Part shown: piece after piece, positions 19,606 to 32,742 of the stretch | How the letters are laid out: each line of letters opens with the position of its first letter | Numbering within the stretch: position 1 is the stretch's first letter | From: Glandiceps talaboti | Taxonomy: Eukaryota; Hemichordata; Enteropneusta; Spengelidae | Assembly: GCF_964340395.1 (NCBI RefSeq) | Contig: NC_135568.1 | Coordinates: 9,935,276-9,999,275, forward strand | Direction: 5' to 3' | Length of the DNA stretch: 64,000 bases | The notes under the pieces: generated by a model | What the model was told of the DNA's origin: nothing | What the model saw: the letters and a program-made list of their open reading frames with translations, nothing else | Databases searched by the model: none | Position numbers and translations under genes: made by a program

Positions 19606-20149
19606 TCCTGTTTCAAATTTACTTGTATTTATTGTACGCAGATGTCGGCAGAAATTCTATGTAATTCTGAAAGTGGCACATTCTCTTCATATGCTGTCTG
19701 AAAATATTAATGTATGGTGTGCCGAGGGAAAAATGTAACATGGCGTAGACATAGAAGTGAAAATTGTGCGCCGTGCCATAATTGATGTTGTGTATGTTTT
19801 TGTTCTTATGGATTATGAATAATATATGATTGATTTTCATTTATAACTGTCAGGTTTAGCCTCGAGAGAGGATAGGGGGTCAAAGGTTAGACTTACCTCG
19901 ATGAATTATCGTCTGCATTCGCACGTCTGTTAGTACAATATTTGTTTGCCTGTGGCCTTCCTGTCCAGGGTTCACAAGAATTTAGAATGCTTCGTTTATA
20001 AACTGTGTGAAAACCTTTGTTGTTCTATTAATTCGTCATCACCTTCTGTACAATAAGTTAGTTTATATATCAAAAAATCTCACAGCGTTTTTTATTCTCT
20101 CTTTCTTCTGTTTTTCTTTTATTCAAGGTATCTTTATGGTCGGATCTAT

Positions 20150-20327
20150 GATAGATAGGTAAATGGATATAAGTAAATGAATAGACAAATAAGTAAATAA
20201 ATAAATAAATAAATAATAAATAAATAAAACCTATTGAAGTACACGGTGAAGAGATGGATGGATGAATGAGTGGGTGGGTGGATGGATGGATGGATGGATG
20301 GATGGACTGATGGATAAATGGATGGGG
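20150..20327. repeat. (AAAT)n and (GGAT)n microsatellites
   Basis: AAATA units (about 20186-20230) are followed by GGAT/GGGT units (about 20252-20327). Minus-strand open frames (HPSIHPSIH) are artefacts. Confidence 0.92.
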
Positions 20328-23300
20328 TGTAAAGGAATGATTCAGAGAAAAATGAGGACCGAGAAGAGTTGAGGTGTAGTCTGTTTTTGATATTGAACAT
20401 CCATTGCATCCCATAATATGTTACGTTATATTAGAGGGCCAGAGCTTACGTTTAGTCTTAACTTTATTTTTTTAAATATCGGACAGGTCTTACTTGTAGA
20501 TTTTCAAAATCTTTAATTTTTGGTTTGCAATTTCTTTACTCGATCTAATTCCGTATCAATTTTCTTCCCCCACTAAATGGTTGCTATGGAAGTAGAGAAA
20601 TAGAGAAATAGTGACCATGTTCAAGGAAGGTTCTGTTGGATGCTTGAAGTTAAACAACGGTTCCAACGTGATCGATATTGTTAAATTTCCACGGCAAGCG
20701 TTGTTCTCACTTTCCGAACTTTCTTGTACACACACTTGTATAATCCATGTTAAACGTCGTCTGTAGATACTGAACCCACATCGACATTCACAGAAACTGA
20801 TCTAGATATTTCACTCTGTTTATTTTAAAGTGGTTGCTAATGTCTGGTCGTAGCCACTTTTGGTGTTTGTTGTAAAAATTATCTTATCTCACAATTACCA
20901 AGCTTGTTTTAACTGAATAGATTTCTGTAGCTTTAAGTGCTTTAGCGTGTAATTTGTAGACGCTGTAATTACACTACGAACTCAACCACCCAAAAAGATA
21001 AAAACGGAAACGTCAAGTTTGTGCGAAGAGCTGTAATTGATTATCCACGCTTGCTTGTTTTATCATAAATTGTCGCATTTTGCAGTGATATCGACAAAAC
21101 ACCGTGAAAATAGTGGACCGCTCGTATCATTACAACTTTCAAACGCGCATTTCACTGCTTTTAACTTTCTAATCTTCGTTTCTGAAAACACGCCGGGCTA
21201 ATAATCACACGGGAAAGAGATGATAGTACAGAATTCGGGCGCAAAATGCATATTAATCGATTTTTGGGTAAAATAATGATTTTAATTGGACGAATAAGAG
21301 TGGGGCAAATCTTTTGTGTAATTTCTTTTCCCCAGGATTACCTTTAGTGTAGTTACAGCGTTACAAAAGAGGACCGCTGTCATCTGTAAAAAGTCACCCC
21401 ATTAATTTTAGGAGCTGACATTAATGTCGAAAATATCGATTTGACACAAATTGCGGTGTTGATACTGTGAACATGATCTGCTGTAGAATCTTCACAACTC
21501 GGCACCCAGCATAGGAGAGAAAATTTTATAACAGCGAGAAGTCACACGAGGCACCCTGATATTTACATACACAATGGTGCCTAATATTTGAATAATATAT
21601 TTCCTAAACCACAGCGATTATTTGAACACATTTCACTTTATTGTCTAACTACTGATATTTTTAAATCGCCATTTTGTATATTTCCCGTCAGAGCAACGAT
21701 TGAAATGTCTTATGATTGTCGATTAAAAGCATTAGTTAGGCCAATTTCGCCGAGCGAACAGTATTATAAAGACACTGACTGTGATCGTAGCGTTTGCTTT
21801 GAATTTATTCGATTCCGCCCCGCAGGTGTGTTGATTTCTAAATTGTTACATGTTGTCTATTTCACTTGTAAATTGTTACAAGTTGTCCATATCGCTTCTC
21901 AAGTGATTACAATGTGTCCATTTCCTATCGTCATACAATTCGCTAAATCGAGTTAATGTATAAATTCAGGAGACTCGCAGCGCTCGTCGGAAATCAACGA
22001 TTACAGAGCTTTGGTACCCGAGGCTATAGGGCGCTTAAAAACATAAGATATATGATGCAAAACAAATATACTTTCTCTTTTACACACAGTGTAGCCAAAC
22101 ACATTTTTAATAGTATTAATCATAGTAAAATGACGATTTTACAATTACCTAAAAAGGCATTTTCTAAAATGAGATGAATGCCTCCTTGATGGCAAACCCA
22201 ACATCATTATAGTCACTAAATATTTATCTTAAACTGTCGGAACTTTATCTAAAATGGGTGAAACAAATTTTCAAATTGCTAAATTGGTTGGTCGATTTTC
22301 TCGGCATGGTATAAAATTGCTTCGGTAGAGAATGGCTGTGATAAGTGTGCCGTCTAATGGTGAAATTGACGTGACCAGATAACTACACCGGAGAGTACCA
22401 CGCGAGAGGTTGCCGCTATCACGACTGTTTATGAATCTTTGAAACGCGTCCCTGGTTTGTCACTGGTAGACTGCTACACTGAGACAACCATTTTAGAAGC
22501 TACATGTAATAAAAAAAATCAACAGCAAAAATAATGGCAGTTAACAACCAAAGTCCTACACATCATCCGAAGTATATCAAATCCATATTACTGAGTTCTT
22601 CAATTGGGTGGTTCAACTCTAGAAACGACAACATAAAAGTCAAATTCGTTGCAATGAAACAAATTTTTGTCACGGTAGGCCTATAACAACAGAAACCAAA
22701 CCTGTGTGGTACAATCTGCAGCACTATTAAAACATGGACACATTTGGCCGCTTTTTTTTCTACGGGTATAAAGAAGATTCGGAGTAAACGATGCCGTTGG
22801 GATTGCAAGGCTTCGGAACTTCTGGTGTACCTTGTCAACACCATACGGTTTAATAGGCAGGCTTAATAAAGTCACGTAGTCGACGAAATGTATGATTCCT
22901 CCCCTTCCCGCCCCAGGTACTCGCCCATTCCGCCTTCATACACAGTCAACTGGTAATCAATTCCGACAAAAGTCGACCCGTTAGTGGAACTAACCCGCAG
23001 ATCAATGTGTGAAACTAGCCGGGGACTGTGAACGAATAACGATAACATTTTGAATATTTACAAACGAAATAAAATTATTTTTGTAATTTTTTTTTGGCAC
23101 ACGCAGCTTTTTTTTTCGAACTGGAATGACGGCATTTAACCTTATTTGTGAATTTAAATAAACATTTTGTGATAGAACTGACCATATCTTTTCAAATGAC
23201 CGCCCATATCAGTTCCTCGTTCTGACACTGAGCTTATAGAGGGGTATAGGAGTGTTAAATCAAATCAACCCCTGTGGAACAATTTCGCGAACGCAGTGTA

Positions 23301-23920
23301 TGTGAGATCAATTATCTCACAGGCCTTCAAGTCACGACGTCATCGACACAAAAAGACAACGTTCAGCTAGACGATATGTGTTATAGTCCACCAACCCACC
23401 AACAAAGATATTTAAACAAAAAAGCAAGAAAGAGAAAACTTCCGAGACCAGGGTGGGGCTATATTTCAATAGCTTGTTGTTTGTAATCGGCATTTTTTTT
23501 CCAGAATACGGTCAATATACTGATTGCCCTTGCGGGTTATTTGCAAACAAAACAGACACCTTTCCAGAGCAGATACGGACTGCACGTGCAGTCTCATTGA
23601 CTTGACTTCACTGTGTTGTGGTTTTTACCTGCCGATATCAGACACACACTTTCAATGCTCAAAACTAAAGATTTTCTCCTAGTGCATGCTTTCTCGGTCA
23701 AAATACATAAATGTGCGTTGACAAGTTATGGCAACTTTCCTGCCTACAGTGTAATCCAACAGGTGTCTGTCGGTCGAGGGGTGGGGGTGGGACGGACGAC
23801 TAGTCCCCGAAAATAATTGGGCCGTTAAAGACGATGTAAGCAAAATGTCATAGTCTGTCTCACGGGGTGTCAGAGATGTAACTGTGAAAGTTAAGATAAA
23901 TTGGCGTGAATATTTCAGAG

Positions 23921-24071
23921 GTGGTGTCGTAGTGGTGATAATGGTGATGTGTTTGTTGGTTGGTTGTGATGGTGGCGGTGAAGGTTGTGTAATTTAGATA
24001 AGGTAGGTGGTGGTGGTGGTGGTGGTGGTGGTGGTGGTGGTGGTGGTGGTGGTGGTGGTGGTGGTGGTGGT
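23921..24071. repeat. (GGT)n trinucleotide array
   Basis: A degenerate GGT/GAT shoulder leads into about 65 bases of pure GGT (24006-24071). Confidence 0.93.
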
Positions 24072-24938
24072 CAATCTTGGTTGAAAAAAGGTAGGAGTGA
24101 ATTGATCAGATGATGGTCAGGTCAATGGGGGCACCTGTGATCATGGTGACGGTTAATTGAGTACGGAAGAGGTTCTTTTGTGGTTATTTACACTCCAATC
24201 ACGAAGTCAAAACTCATCATCTGGTTACAATCATAGACACTTTTAATTTGCTATAAAAGACCAAAAAATTTTGAAGTTGGACAAATCACCAGTTCGTCTA
24301 TATTGTCTGGTACTTGTGGGTCTAAAGACAATGGAGTCGTTTCCACTTGATCGACTTAGAGCTATCTAAGAAGTGAAGACAGATGGATTTATTTTAGCCC
24401 CCTCTTATCCAAAGACTTATAAGCCGTGTTGCTAATTGCTGCACCGTTGTTTACTTTACATTTTGTGCTTGTCGATATGACAATAGAAGAGGTGTCGATC
24501 GGGTAGTACAAAATCCTTATTGTCTATTCGGAAATCAACTTTTAGTAATGGCCGACGTTATCTCGAGATCGCAGAACTCTACACCACATAGACGTTGGTG
24601 AGAGACGCTCCGTATTGTCTACCCTAGAACTCAGGCCACCCGAAACAGAGCTAGAAGTATGCTATATTTTGAAGTTTCTCACGAAATGTTAGACTCTTAA
24701 TTTTCTGGTTTGTATTATAGACTTCGTTCTGCGTCTCACACTAGGTTTCGGGGTCACCATGAGCTCTCCCGTAGCGTACAAAATTATTCAAATCTATGAG
24801 AGTTCTTCTGATATTCTTTGGATTTTTTTTTAAAAACTCCAGAATAATCCAAGATTGTGATTTTAAGATATTTTGCTTTGTAGAATGGTTGTTTTTTGTT
24901 ATTTTGTTTAAAAAGTTCATATTTTTTGTAATCAGAGC

Positions 24939-24969
<31 letters not shown>

Positions 24970-25046
24970 TGTATGTATGTATGTATGTATGTATGTATGT
25001 ATGTATGTATGTATGTATGTTTGGATGGATAGATGGGTGGATGGAT
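24939..25046. repeat. (GTAT)n and (GGAT)n microsatellite
   Basis: About 80 bases of GTAT followed by GGAT/GGGT units. Confidence 0.94.
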
Positions 25047-25582
25047 TTCGCTCTGTGTTTGTGTCTGTATTCACGTGTAAGTTTGTGCATGTTACCCCAA
25101 AATCTCCTGTTATAGTAAATAAGTACTGGTAGGTATGCCTGCAGTCATTAATAATATGAAGTTTTCAATGCATGGAAATCTAGTGAATTGAATGTACTTG
25201 GCGTATAGAGTACTTAGTAAGACATAAACCAGCAAAGTTGACATACAAAACTAACAATGCGTGTATGTTTAGCTGTCAATGGGTTAGACTGCTATTGGTG
25301 TCTCTGTGAGTGTCACACAATTGTCTGTTTTGTGTGAGTGTGTGTATCTTTCAAATCTATCTTGAAAACACCAACCGTTTGACTGGTGACTGCGATGGTC
25401 ATTACACATATCAACCATTCAAAGTTTGAACCATTCTCAGATCCCCCTCCTTTCTCCCCCCTCCCCATTCCCATAAAGTAATACTGAGAAATACCAGCTG
25501 AAGTGGAGTGTCAACTATTATCTTCACGTCTTCTCTGATTCACAAAAGAGGTTCTGCCTTGAAAATGTCTTTCGACAGAAGA

Positions 25583-25666
25583 TATACTGCAAAGCCAGTA
25601 TGTCAAGTCAGATAGCCAAGTCTCTGGGTTATACTGTCAAGCCAGTATGTCAAGTCAGATAGCCAA
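25583..25666. repeat. 47-bp tandem duplication
   Basis: GCCAGTATGTCAAGTCAGAT starts at 25594 and again at 25641, with matching flanks (ATACTG to the left, AGCCAA to the right). Two near-identical units suggest a recent event. Confidence 0.85.
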
Positions 25667-28600
25667 ATTTTGGGGCTAGAATTAAAAGTTGGTTGTCGAC
25701 CCTGATATGATTATATGGACATCTCACTTTCTCCAAAACAAGATGTCGACTAGACTACGAAATATGACGGACTTGGAATATATTTTCTCGCTCTTTCTTT
25801 CATTTGTTTGCACTTTATTTTGATTTAAAATAACGGGATGAATATTCACAATTTGATCATTTCAAAAGTGTAATTCTAAAATGATATTCGAACGTGTCAA
25901 AATTTTCAAACCAACCACGACTTTTGTTGGATTTTTTTGGCGGGAAAACATGAGCTGTTTTGGATAGGTTACACTTTGGTCGGCTGCCTGATAATCAATC
26001 TATTATTTCAGACTTCAGTTAATAGTTGTATAGAAATCTATTCGTGTCTTGCCAAAACGGGTCCACGCGAGTCTTAAACTAAAATACTCGAAGCGCTAGC
26101 AAATGTTAGAAAAATATATAACTTTTTTGAATTAATTAAGGTTTAACGAGTTGTGCAATAATGAAGGAGTGAAATTCTTGACATGATTACTGACTAGGAT
26201 ATATATATTTTGTCGTCAGCGCAGAAATAAGCTAATATGAAATAAAAAGTTAGGGGAAGAAAATGTCGTTCACTGAATTTTGGGCGGGAATATGGTGGGC
26301 GCTGAATTGTTGTCGCGCGGCGTAAAAACTCAAAAGTGGAGTTTCCTACAGAGGCTTTAAAACACTCTGAATGAGATTATGATAGTTCCAGCTACATAAT
26401 ATATTGGCCTTTTTTTGTATTTTGTGAGAAAAATGGATTTTGAATGACAAAGAAATTTTAAGTACAACAGTTAAATAGTTGTTATTTGTAATTTGTTAGA
26501 TTTTACCTAGATTTTGTCCAGCAACTTTAAGTTAGAGCATAGCTTTTGACGCAATGGTATTTTAGTGTTCTCTAATTTGCGAAATTTTCTCTAGTTTTTT
26601 TCTCTCGTTTTCTTGAAGAGTAAATAAAGTAATGAGTGACGCAGAATGTTGAAGCCAGATCCCAGTCAGATTCGCTTGGGAATTAAATCGGTCGAAGAAA
26701 AGAAATGCAGATTTGATAACATTTTTTTTTCGAAAACTAATTTTTGACATGACTTTATCGAAAATTTTGATACTTTTTCATTTTCCACGACATAACGGTT
26801 TCTGCGAATGTCAACGAGCCCCAGAAGTTGACGAGGGAAGTTTGTTAGCAAATCATTGAACTATTTACAATTAATTGAATTCCATAGACTGGCGTTAAAA
26901 CGAGTGATCCATTCAATTCAAAAATGAAAAGTCGCACAGTAAAAAGTCATGTCAAATAACCCCGATCGATACTGTTAGTTTTCCATTTCAAGTGAGGGTG
27001 TTCCGACTTTTATGACTTACTGAAATTGATTATCTTTACTGTCAAAGGAAATTTATTGCCAACAAGTTTCGACAAGAATCCATCTAATCGTTCTGAGTTG
27101 AGTAAGTAACGTTTCTGTAATCTCGGCTTTTATTCTGTTCAGCAATTTCTAACACTGCAATATACCCCTAGAGCTTACTCGCTCTGTAGAGAGAATCCAC
27201 AAAATAAAAGAGTTGGGCGGGTTCTCCCTCTGTCTTAATTATACATTTGGAATTGGCAGATTAAGAGAATGAATTCAAACATTTGCAAATGTCGTCTGGT
27301 TTTTGTGTCGATGGAATAACGAACGAACTATAGTCTTGTAATAGACAGTCAACTTTGTGCAAATCGCGCCTGAACAGCCCTGTGGGCTTACCAGTTCTTT
27401 CCGTCGACCAGCTAACTAATCTGGTTAAATATGAACACTTGTTATACTTCGTGTGTAGAAATCAAATATGGAGGTATTGTTATTATTACTCTCCTTGGGG
27501 CTCTGGTGGTCTTATTTTCCAAACTATTTTGAGTGGAGGCCTCCCTCCCTCCCCCAAAGAAATTCTCATCAGCTTTCAAGTATATTCAAGACTGTACATT
27601 CACAATAATGTGTTTTAATTAACAATAGTGTGATTCCATTTAACAGACAACTAATGCCCATTTTATACGAAATAATGCAACTAGCCAACTGAGAATAGTA
27701 ATTGTGAATCCCTCATTCGAAAGAATTTTGGAAATCGATTTTTTTGGGGGGAGGGGAAGTGAATTTGATCAATTTTAATCAGAGTTGTTAAATGACTAAT
27801 TAATACACATTTCTAAAGTAAAATTGATGTGTATCTAAAAGTTTTGAGCTAAGTATTTTCGTTCACTATATTTTGGCGGGAAAGAGTGGTTGCCATTAAA
27901 GGGGTTATTCACTTTCATTCTTCTGCCAAGGGTTTGAAGTTTTCTCCTATGGACATTGGTCTCCAAGCCTCGTCTTCGCGCCAAACTAAGCAAATTCGTA
28001 GCATACCATTGAGAAAGACACTGCAAGTGTTTGTCGGTATAAAATACTCTCTTTAACACCGTTCACGGCCTTGTTCAACCAATAAAAAGAGACACCGCAT
28101 GGTTTTTTTTTGCTTGAGAGGAATTTATTGTCTTCTTAGACCCACTGACTGCTTGATGCCATTATGAAAAACACACTTAAAAAGGGAATGTTTGTTAACG
28201 GGATGGCTCTTATAAAGACATGTTAGATACTCAACAGTAATTTTGTTTGCACTTCAATATTAAAACAAAACATACATCATTCCCAGTTTTTGAAAATAAA
28301 AAAATTGCTTCCAAATTCTCACTCTGTATTTGCGTAACTTACAGCAATGTAGTAGGAACCAGAGTAGGTTAACGATACTGCATATTCGTGTCTATTTGCA
28401 TCTTGGCGGTAAAAAATACACTCAGCTATTTAACAGTTTCTGGTTGGGTAGAAAGGCTAGATCGGCTAGTACAATACACAGCTATAAAAGCAAATCGAAA
28501 TGTCCAATACTGTGAACAATTTGTTGGTAGCTTGTTTAACACTGCCATCCCTATCTAACAAAAAGACACCATTGCTAGATTATTTTGTAATTCATACCGT

Positions 28601-28752
28601 AAATTTAGTCTTAACATATTGCTTATTTTTTTTAGCCAAATGGATGACAAATATTGGAAAGCAAAATAAACCCCTGAGTTCTGTTCAGATCATCTAATAG
28701 CCTGGCTAAACAGACTCCTATTTAATAAAAATGGAGTTACACCAATACTGAG

Positions 28753-28758
28753 TTTATT
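28753..28758 (-). promoter_or_regulatory. Candidate polyadenylation signal for Sp8/9
   Basis: The minus strand reads AATAAA about 520 bases beyond the Sp8/9 stop codon, a reasonable 3' UTR length. The interval 28759-29280 has no other obvious gene. Such hexamers are common in AT-rich DNA, so this is only a candidate. Confidence 0.3.
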
Positions 28759-29280
28759 GTTTTGCATATATGTATTTTTTGTTTCAGTTTAAAAAAAAAA
28801 GAATCTGAAATCGACTAGTACCAGGGGTTTTGGAAATCTACATGGATGTATATCTGAAGTGATACATCTATAAATCAGTGAACAAGTAACAGTTCCGTTG
28901 TTGCTTTAAAAAAAAATAAAAACACGAAAGCAGCCTCAGAAAGCACTCAAAGCTGCCAGGTGAGATATTTACATCAAGTTAATGAAATAATAAACATTGT
29001 GAATAAAGTTGAAAAAGTTCTTATAGTATAGCAACGCAAAAGAACTTGTATATGTTCACTGCTAACTTCAAATATAGAATCTATGTCCATTGTTCATAAA
29101 AATGTTCTAGTCTTTGACTTTAAGGTCCAATCGTTCAAAAATCAGTCCTACGTGTTGTCTCGGTGGTCTCTGTTCAGAAAATCCACAATCGGCGGATTTC
29201 TCGTCAATGTACTCAAATAGTAAGTTTTCATTTCATTACTTACTAAACTGAATATACTAGGGATTCTGTAGGTATATAAC

Positions 29281-30582
29281 TTATGGGATTTGAGATTTAG
29301 AGTCTGATGGTGTGTCGGCCTGTGTTGGCGTTGGTGTGGTCACGCTTCCCGGTGTAGACGGTGGAATACTTGGCGGACCACTCTGGCTATTTTCTGTGTC
29401 ACTACCGCTGCTACTGCCGCTGCGTTTTCCGCTTCCCCCGTTATTGTGTGTTTTTACGTGTTTACTTAGATGGTCACTCCTCATAAACCGCTTGTTGCAG
29501 ACGGGACATGCGAATCGTTTTTCTCCCGTATGGGTTCGTAAGTGGCGTTGCAGTTCATCGGACCGTGTGAAACGCTTCCCGCAAAACAGCCAATTACACA
29601 CGAATGGCCTCTCGCCCGTGTGCCAACGGAGATGAGCTTTAAGGTGTGAGGTCTTTCCGTACACTTTACCGCATCCCGGTATATGACAACTGTGAATGTT
29701 CTTTTTGGGAATACTTTTGCCGGCCGCTGCAAGCCTTTCGTTTTCATGACAATTCGGACAGTCGCATGTTGCTCTTCCAGTGTATCGACGAGTGGCCCGC
29801 GAAGCCGCTGACAATCCTGTGAGTCCTGGTTGTGTCATTAGAGGGGATGTCATGTTAGGCATACTCATGACGTCACAATGGGTTGGAAGCATGGTTTTAA
29901 AACTGTCCTGTAAAAGTGGTGGAGTTGCAAGCAACTGGGCTGCATGATTGCTTGAAAGAGCTTGGTGAGCTGCTAAGGAATAGTCCGAACAACTACCGTA
30001 GTTTGGGAGTTGTGAGTGCAGTGACGTACTGGCATTCTGCACAGGGTCTAGCCAGTTGGGAGTGCCTGCTGTATGCATGTCCCACCAAGTACTCCCACTC
30101 GACGCAACTTCACCCGAAAGTCCATGATGAGCCGTTGGTTTGAACCACGCAGTTGGTTCGTAAGGATGTCCAACACCCATTCTTTGATACATACTGGACA
30201 TAGTAGAAAAGCCATCGGACATTCCTCCGTGAACTTTCTGTATAATTGCCGGCTGTCCCGTCAAGTCCGACTGCGAACTCCGCATCTGGGAAGCGACGTT
30301 AGGGATGAACAAGTCACTCGCGTACGACGTCATGGGATTCGACGATTGCGACAAAGAGTAAGATGAAATCCCCGCGGGTAGACTTGTATCTACCGAACCG
30401 AGGGCACCGACTCGTGGGTTGGTGATACTGCTCTGGTTAACCAAACTTGGGGTAGTTTTCTTCCAAGGATGAAACCCTTTCCCAATGGCTGCATCAGCTA
30501 ACGGAGGAGGGCTCCTATTCCCAATTTTGTTACAAGTTGCTGCTAACATGGCTAAAGGAGTTGCTCCGGGTCGTGGCTGCTC
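29281..30582 (-). CDS. Sp8/9: Sp8/Sp9-type zinc-finger transcription factor, main coding exon (5' partial)
   Basis: This exon encodes about 433 residues of an Sp-family, GC/GT-box-binding nuclear transcription factor. Numbering residues from 30606, I see: an Sp box ([13 protein letters not shown], 17-29) followed by GKGFHPWKK (42-50); Sp8/9-like middle blocks ([12 protein letters not shown] 146-157, STWWDMH 172-178, NWLDPVQ 184-190, SLHSQLPNY 195-203); a buttonhead box CDCPNC (281-286); and three C2H2 fingers (C307/C312/H325/H329, C337/C342/H355/H359, C367/C370/H383/H387). The recognition helices contain KTSHLKA, RSDELQR and RSDHLSK, the Sp/KLF set. The tail is a Ser/Pro/Thr-rich stretch of about 50 residues ending in TAA. 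The open frame extends to 30606 but begins there with GTG followed by a T-run, which is intron-like; I therefore start the exon at 30582 after CTTGAAG, giving [13 protein letters not shown], which aligns with the start of vertebrate Sp8/Sp9. The first codons lie in an unplaced upstream exon. Known family roles are limb/appendage, neural and ectodermal patterning. Family assignment is very secure; choosing Sp8/9 over Sp6/7 rests on the N-terminal and middle blocks. Confidence 0.95.
   Translation of the reverse strand, partial: EQPRPGATPLAMLAATCNKIGNRSPPPLADAAIGKGFHPWKKTTPSLVNQSSITNPRVGALGSVDTSLPAGISSYSLSQSSNPMTSYASDLFIPNVASQMRSSQSDLTGQPAIIQKVHGGMSDGFSTMSSMYQRMGVGHPYEPTAWFKPTAHHGLSGEVASSGSTWWDMHTAGTPNWLDPVQNASTSLHSQLPNYGSCSDYSLAAHQALSSNHAAQLLATPPLLQDSFKTMLPTHCDVMSMPNMTSPLMTQPGLTGLSAASRATRRYTGRATCDCPNCHENERLAAAGKSIPKKNIHSCHIPGCGKVYGKTSHLKAHLRWHTGERPFVCNWLFCGKRFTRSDELQRHLRTHTGEKRFACPVCNKRFMRSDHLSKHVKTHNNGGSGKRSGSSSGSDTENSQSGPPSIPPSTPGSVTTPTPTQADTPSDSKSQIP
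30547..30549 (-). promoter_or_regulatory. Possible internal start codon of Sp8/9
   Basis: This ATG is the Met inside the Sp box (PLAMLAATC) and is the first in-frame ATG of the exon. The equivalent Met is used as the start of a shorter isoform in vertebrate Sp8 as I recall it, so a transcript starting within this intron could begin translation here. That is inference; the upstream part of the Sp box would be lost. Confidence 0.35.
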
Positions 30583-30606
30583 CTTCAAGAAAAAAACAGA
30601 AATCAC
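30583..30606 (-). other. Predicted splice acceptor and polypyrimidine tract of the Sp8/9 exon
   Basis: Read on the minus strand, this is GTGATTTCTG, a seven-T run, then CTTGAAG directly before the exon. It stays open in the coding frame but gives residues (ISVFFLK) unlike any Sp N-terminus, while the family match starts right after the AG. AAG|GAG would make a phase-0 junction. Two other AGs lie 6 and 9 bases further in. The site is inferred from family alignment and pyrimidine content; a transcript would settle it. Confidence 0.7.
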
Positions 30607-31479
30607 TATAAATTAACTTTAAGGAAGGTGAAAAACGGCGTTGTTAGTTCGTTGAGATTTAGGAGCTTACAATGTGAGCGAATGAGCCACGGCTAAAGAG
30701 TTTTTACGTGCGCAAGGGATATCAATACACACAATAGGCTGGGTTCGATTTTTTTTCAGATTTAACAGTTAACGGGCGTTCTTATGATAGGTTAACTTAA
30801 ATACACACCTAGACGAAGAACGGTGATAAAGTTCGTGTAATCAGCTGCTCAATTTGGAAAATTCTTTTGGTAATTCGGATATAATTGTCGAGCAGTAACG
30901 CGTACAAAACTACCACCGTCATAAACTCTTTTTTTCACTGTCATCAAAATATTACCTTCTTGCTCTTTTATTAAGTTTAATGACACTTCCCTCATGTTGA
31001 ATGGCACAGATTACAAAAGTTGCTCCATTTCAGATGGGCTTTATTTGCCTATAAAACTAACAGGGACCATGACTACCCTGCCTATTTGTTCATCTCAGGA
31101 TCATTGTCTGACTCTGAGTTTTTTTTAGGCGGGAAACAAAGAACATTCTATATCTATGCACATGATATATATGATGGAGGTGTAACTTTTTAACCCTGGC
31201 CTGGCCGGAGGTTACCATGGAGATGCGTTGTTAGGGAACCAACAATTTCCGTTAGATTTGGCCCATCGGAATGACTGTAATTTGCTAAATTTCATTTGGA
31301 TAGTGTTCTCAAGGCGTATCTCGTCCTTGCTGCGAGCTGTTTTCATTTGTGGCCGACACCAGCAACATGTTTTGTGAAAGAGACGAAAGTGGTAATCTAC
31401 GTGATATATACAACGCTGTACTTTGATATATGCACATGTTAATAACAGCCTATGTATAATTCACAAGAAATTTACGAAA

Positions 31480-32060
31480 GAGTGCTATGAAACATACATT
31501 TCGTAGAAAACCGGCAATTATAATGTAATGTAAGTGAAATCTACAATACAGTGCTGTGAAACACACATATGTAAGAACCAACTAGTAATTTACATGAAAT
31601 CTACAACTGTGAAACATACACATGTAAAGAACCTGCTAATAATTCACAATGAAATCTACAACAGTGCTATGAAACATACACATGTAAAGAACCATCTAAT
31701 AAACTTACATGAAATGTACATCACAGTGCTGTGAAACATACACATGTAAAGAACCAACTAATAATTCACAATGAAATCTACAACAGTGCTATGAAACATA
31801 CACATGTAAAGAACCATCTAATAACTTACATCGAATCTACAAGAGAGTGCTGTGAAACATACACATGTAAAGAACCATCTAATAATCCACAATGAAATCC
31901 ACAACAGTGCTATGAAACATACATGTGTAAAGAATCATCTAACATGAAATCTACAACAGTGTTGTGAAACATAAACGTGTAAAGAACCAACCAATAAGCC
32001 ACATGAAATCGACAACATAGTACTGCGAAACATACCAATTTTACTCGGAAGACACTACTG
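31480..32060 (+). repeat. Minisatellite of about 60 bp, ten units, upstream of Sp8/9
   Basis: The core GTGCTATGAAACATACACAT plus GTAAAGAACC recurs near 31482, 31551, 31608, 31664, 31726, 31786, 31847, 31907, 31960 and 32018, joined by TAATAATTTACATGAAATCTACAACA-like spacers. Units alternate GTGCTATG and GTGCTGTG in part of the array. Degenerate units (CTGCTGTGAAACATAC near 32197; CATGAAATCGACAACG near 32303) continue to about 32340. It starts about 0.9 kb upstream of the Sp8/9 coding exon, presumably in its intron. Confidence 0.9.
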
Positions 32061-32620
32061 TTTCGCCTTCAGACAATCGTATAAATTTAAGCTTGTCCGA
32101 ACCTTTCCAAATATACTTTGAAATTTGAATTCTAAAAACCAAACCGGAATGTGAAAGAGACATGTTTTAGAACCAGCTACATAATCGACAATACACTGCT
32201 GTGAAACATACACTGAAATTAACAGCTACAAATAAATCCAGATGAAATCAACAACGTAGTTCTCTGAATCTTAAACATGAAGAAAACTGAATACTAATAG
32301 TTTCATGAAATCGACAACGTTGACAAACATACTTCAGTACAGGAAACAGTCTCCAATATGTGTTTATGAAGGACGTGGTGTTGTTAGGTTTGTGCACCTG
32401 ATACAAAAGGACTCATTGGAGTTTTAGCCAGCTCTATGCGTTAAAACTGACACTGAATCCTGGGAGTTGAGTACGAGTACACGACATTTTATGGGCTACA
32501 AAGTACAAACCTTGGTGTTAGCTTTACTAGTTGTACTAATTATAGGAAAGATTAAGATCTATCAATTATAGGCTGTTGAAGGAGTTTGGTGATACGTTTT
32601 TATGACGTTTCTTCCGGTTG

Positions 32621-32708
32621 GCGACGATGATGATGACGATTATGATGGTGATAATGATGGTGATAGTGATGATGATGCTGGTGATGTTGGTGGTGGTGGT
32701 GTTGGTGA

Positions 32709-32742
<34 letters not shown>

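Larger units (their letters stand above)
20328..28752. other. Non-coding 3' flank of Sp8/9
   Basis: It holds GGT and GTAT arrays, the 47-bp duplication and several GGCGGGAA sites. The 122-codon frame at 21588-21956 (plus) resembles no family I know and has no clear splice signals. Confidence 0.5.

Noticed and set aside
29481-29747. Minus- and plus-strand open frames inside the Sp8/9 exon (also 29312-29635, 29916-30143, 30073-30366)
   Set aside because: They are shadows of the Sp8/9 coding frame without family similarity.
30950-31020. Possible first exon of Sp8/9 (minus-strand ATG ending at GAAG|GTAATA)
   Set aside because: Joining it to the acceptor at 30583 breaks the reading frame and the peptide does not resemble an Sp N-terminus.
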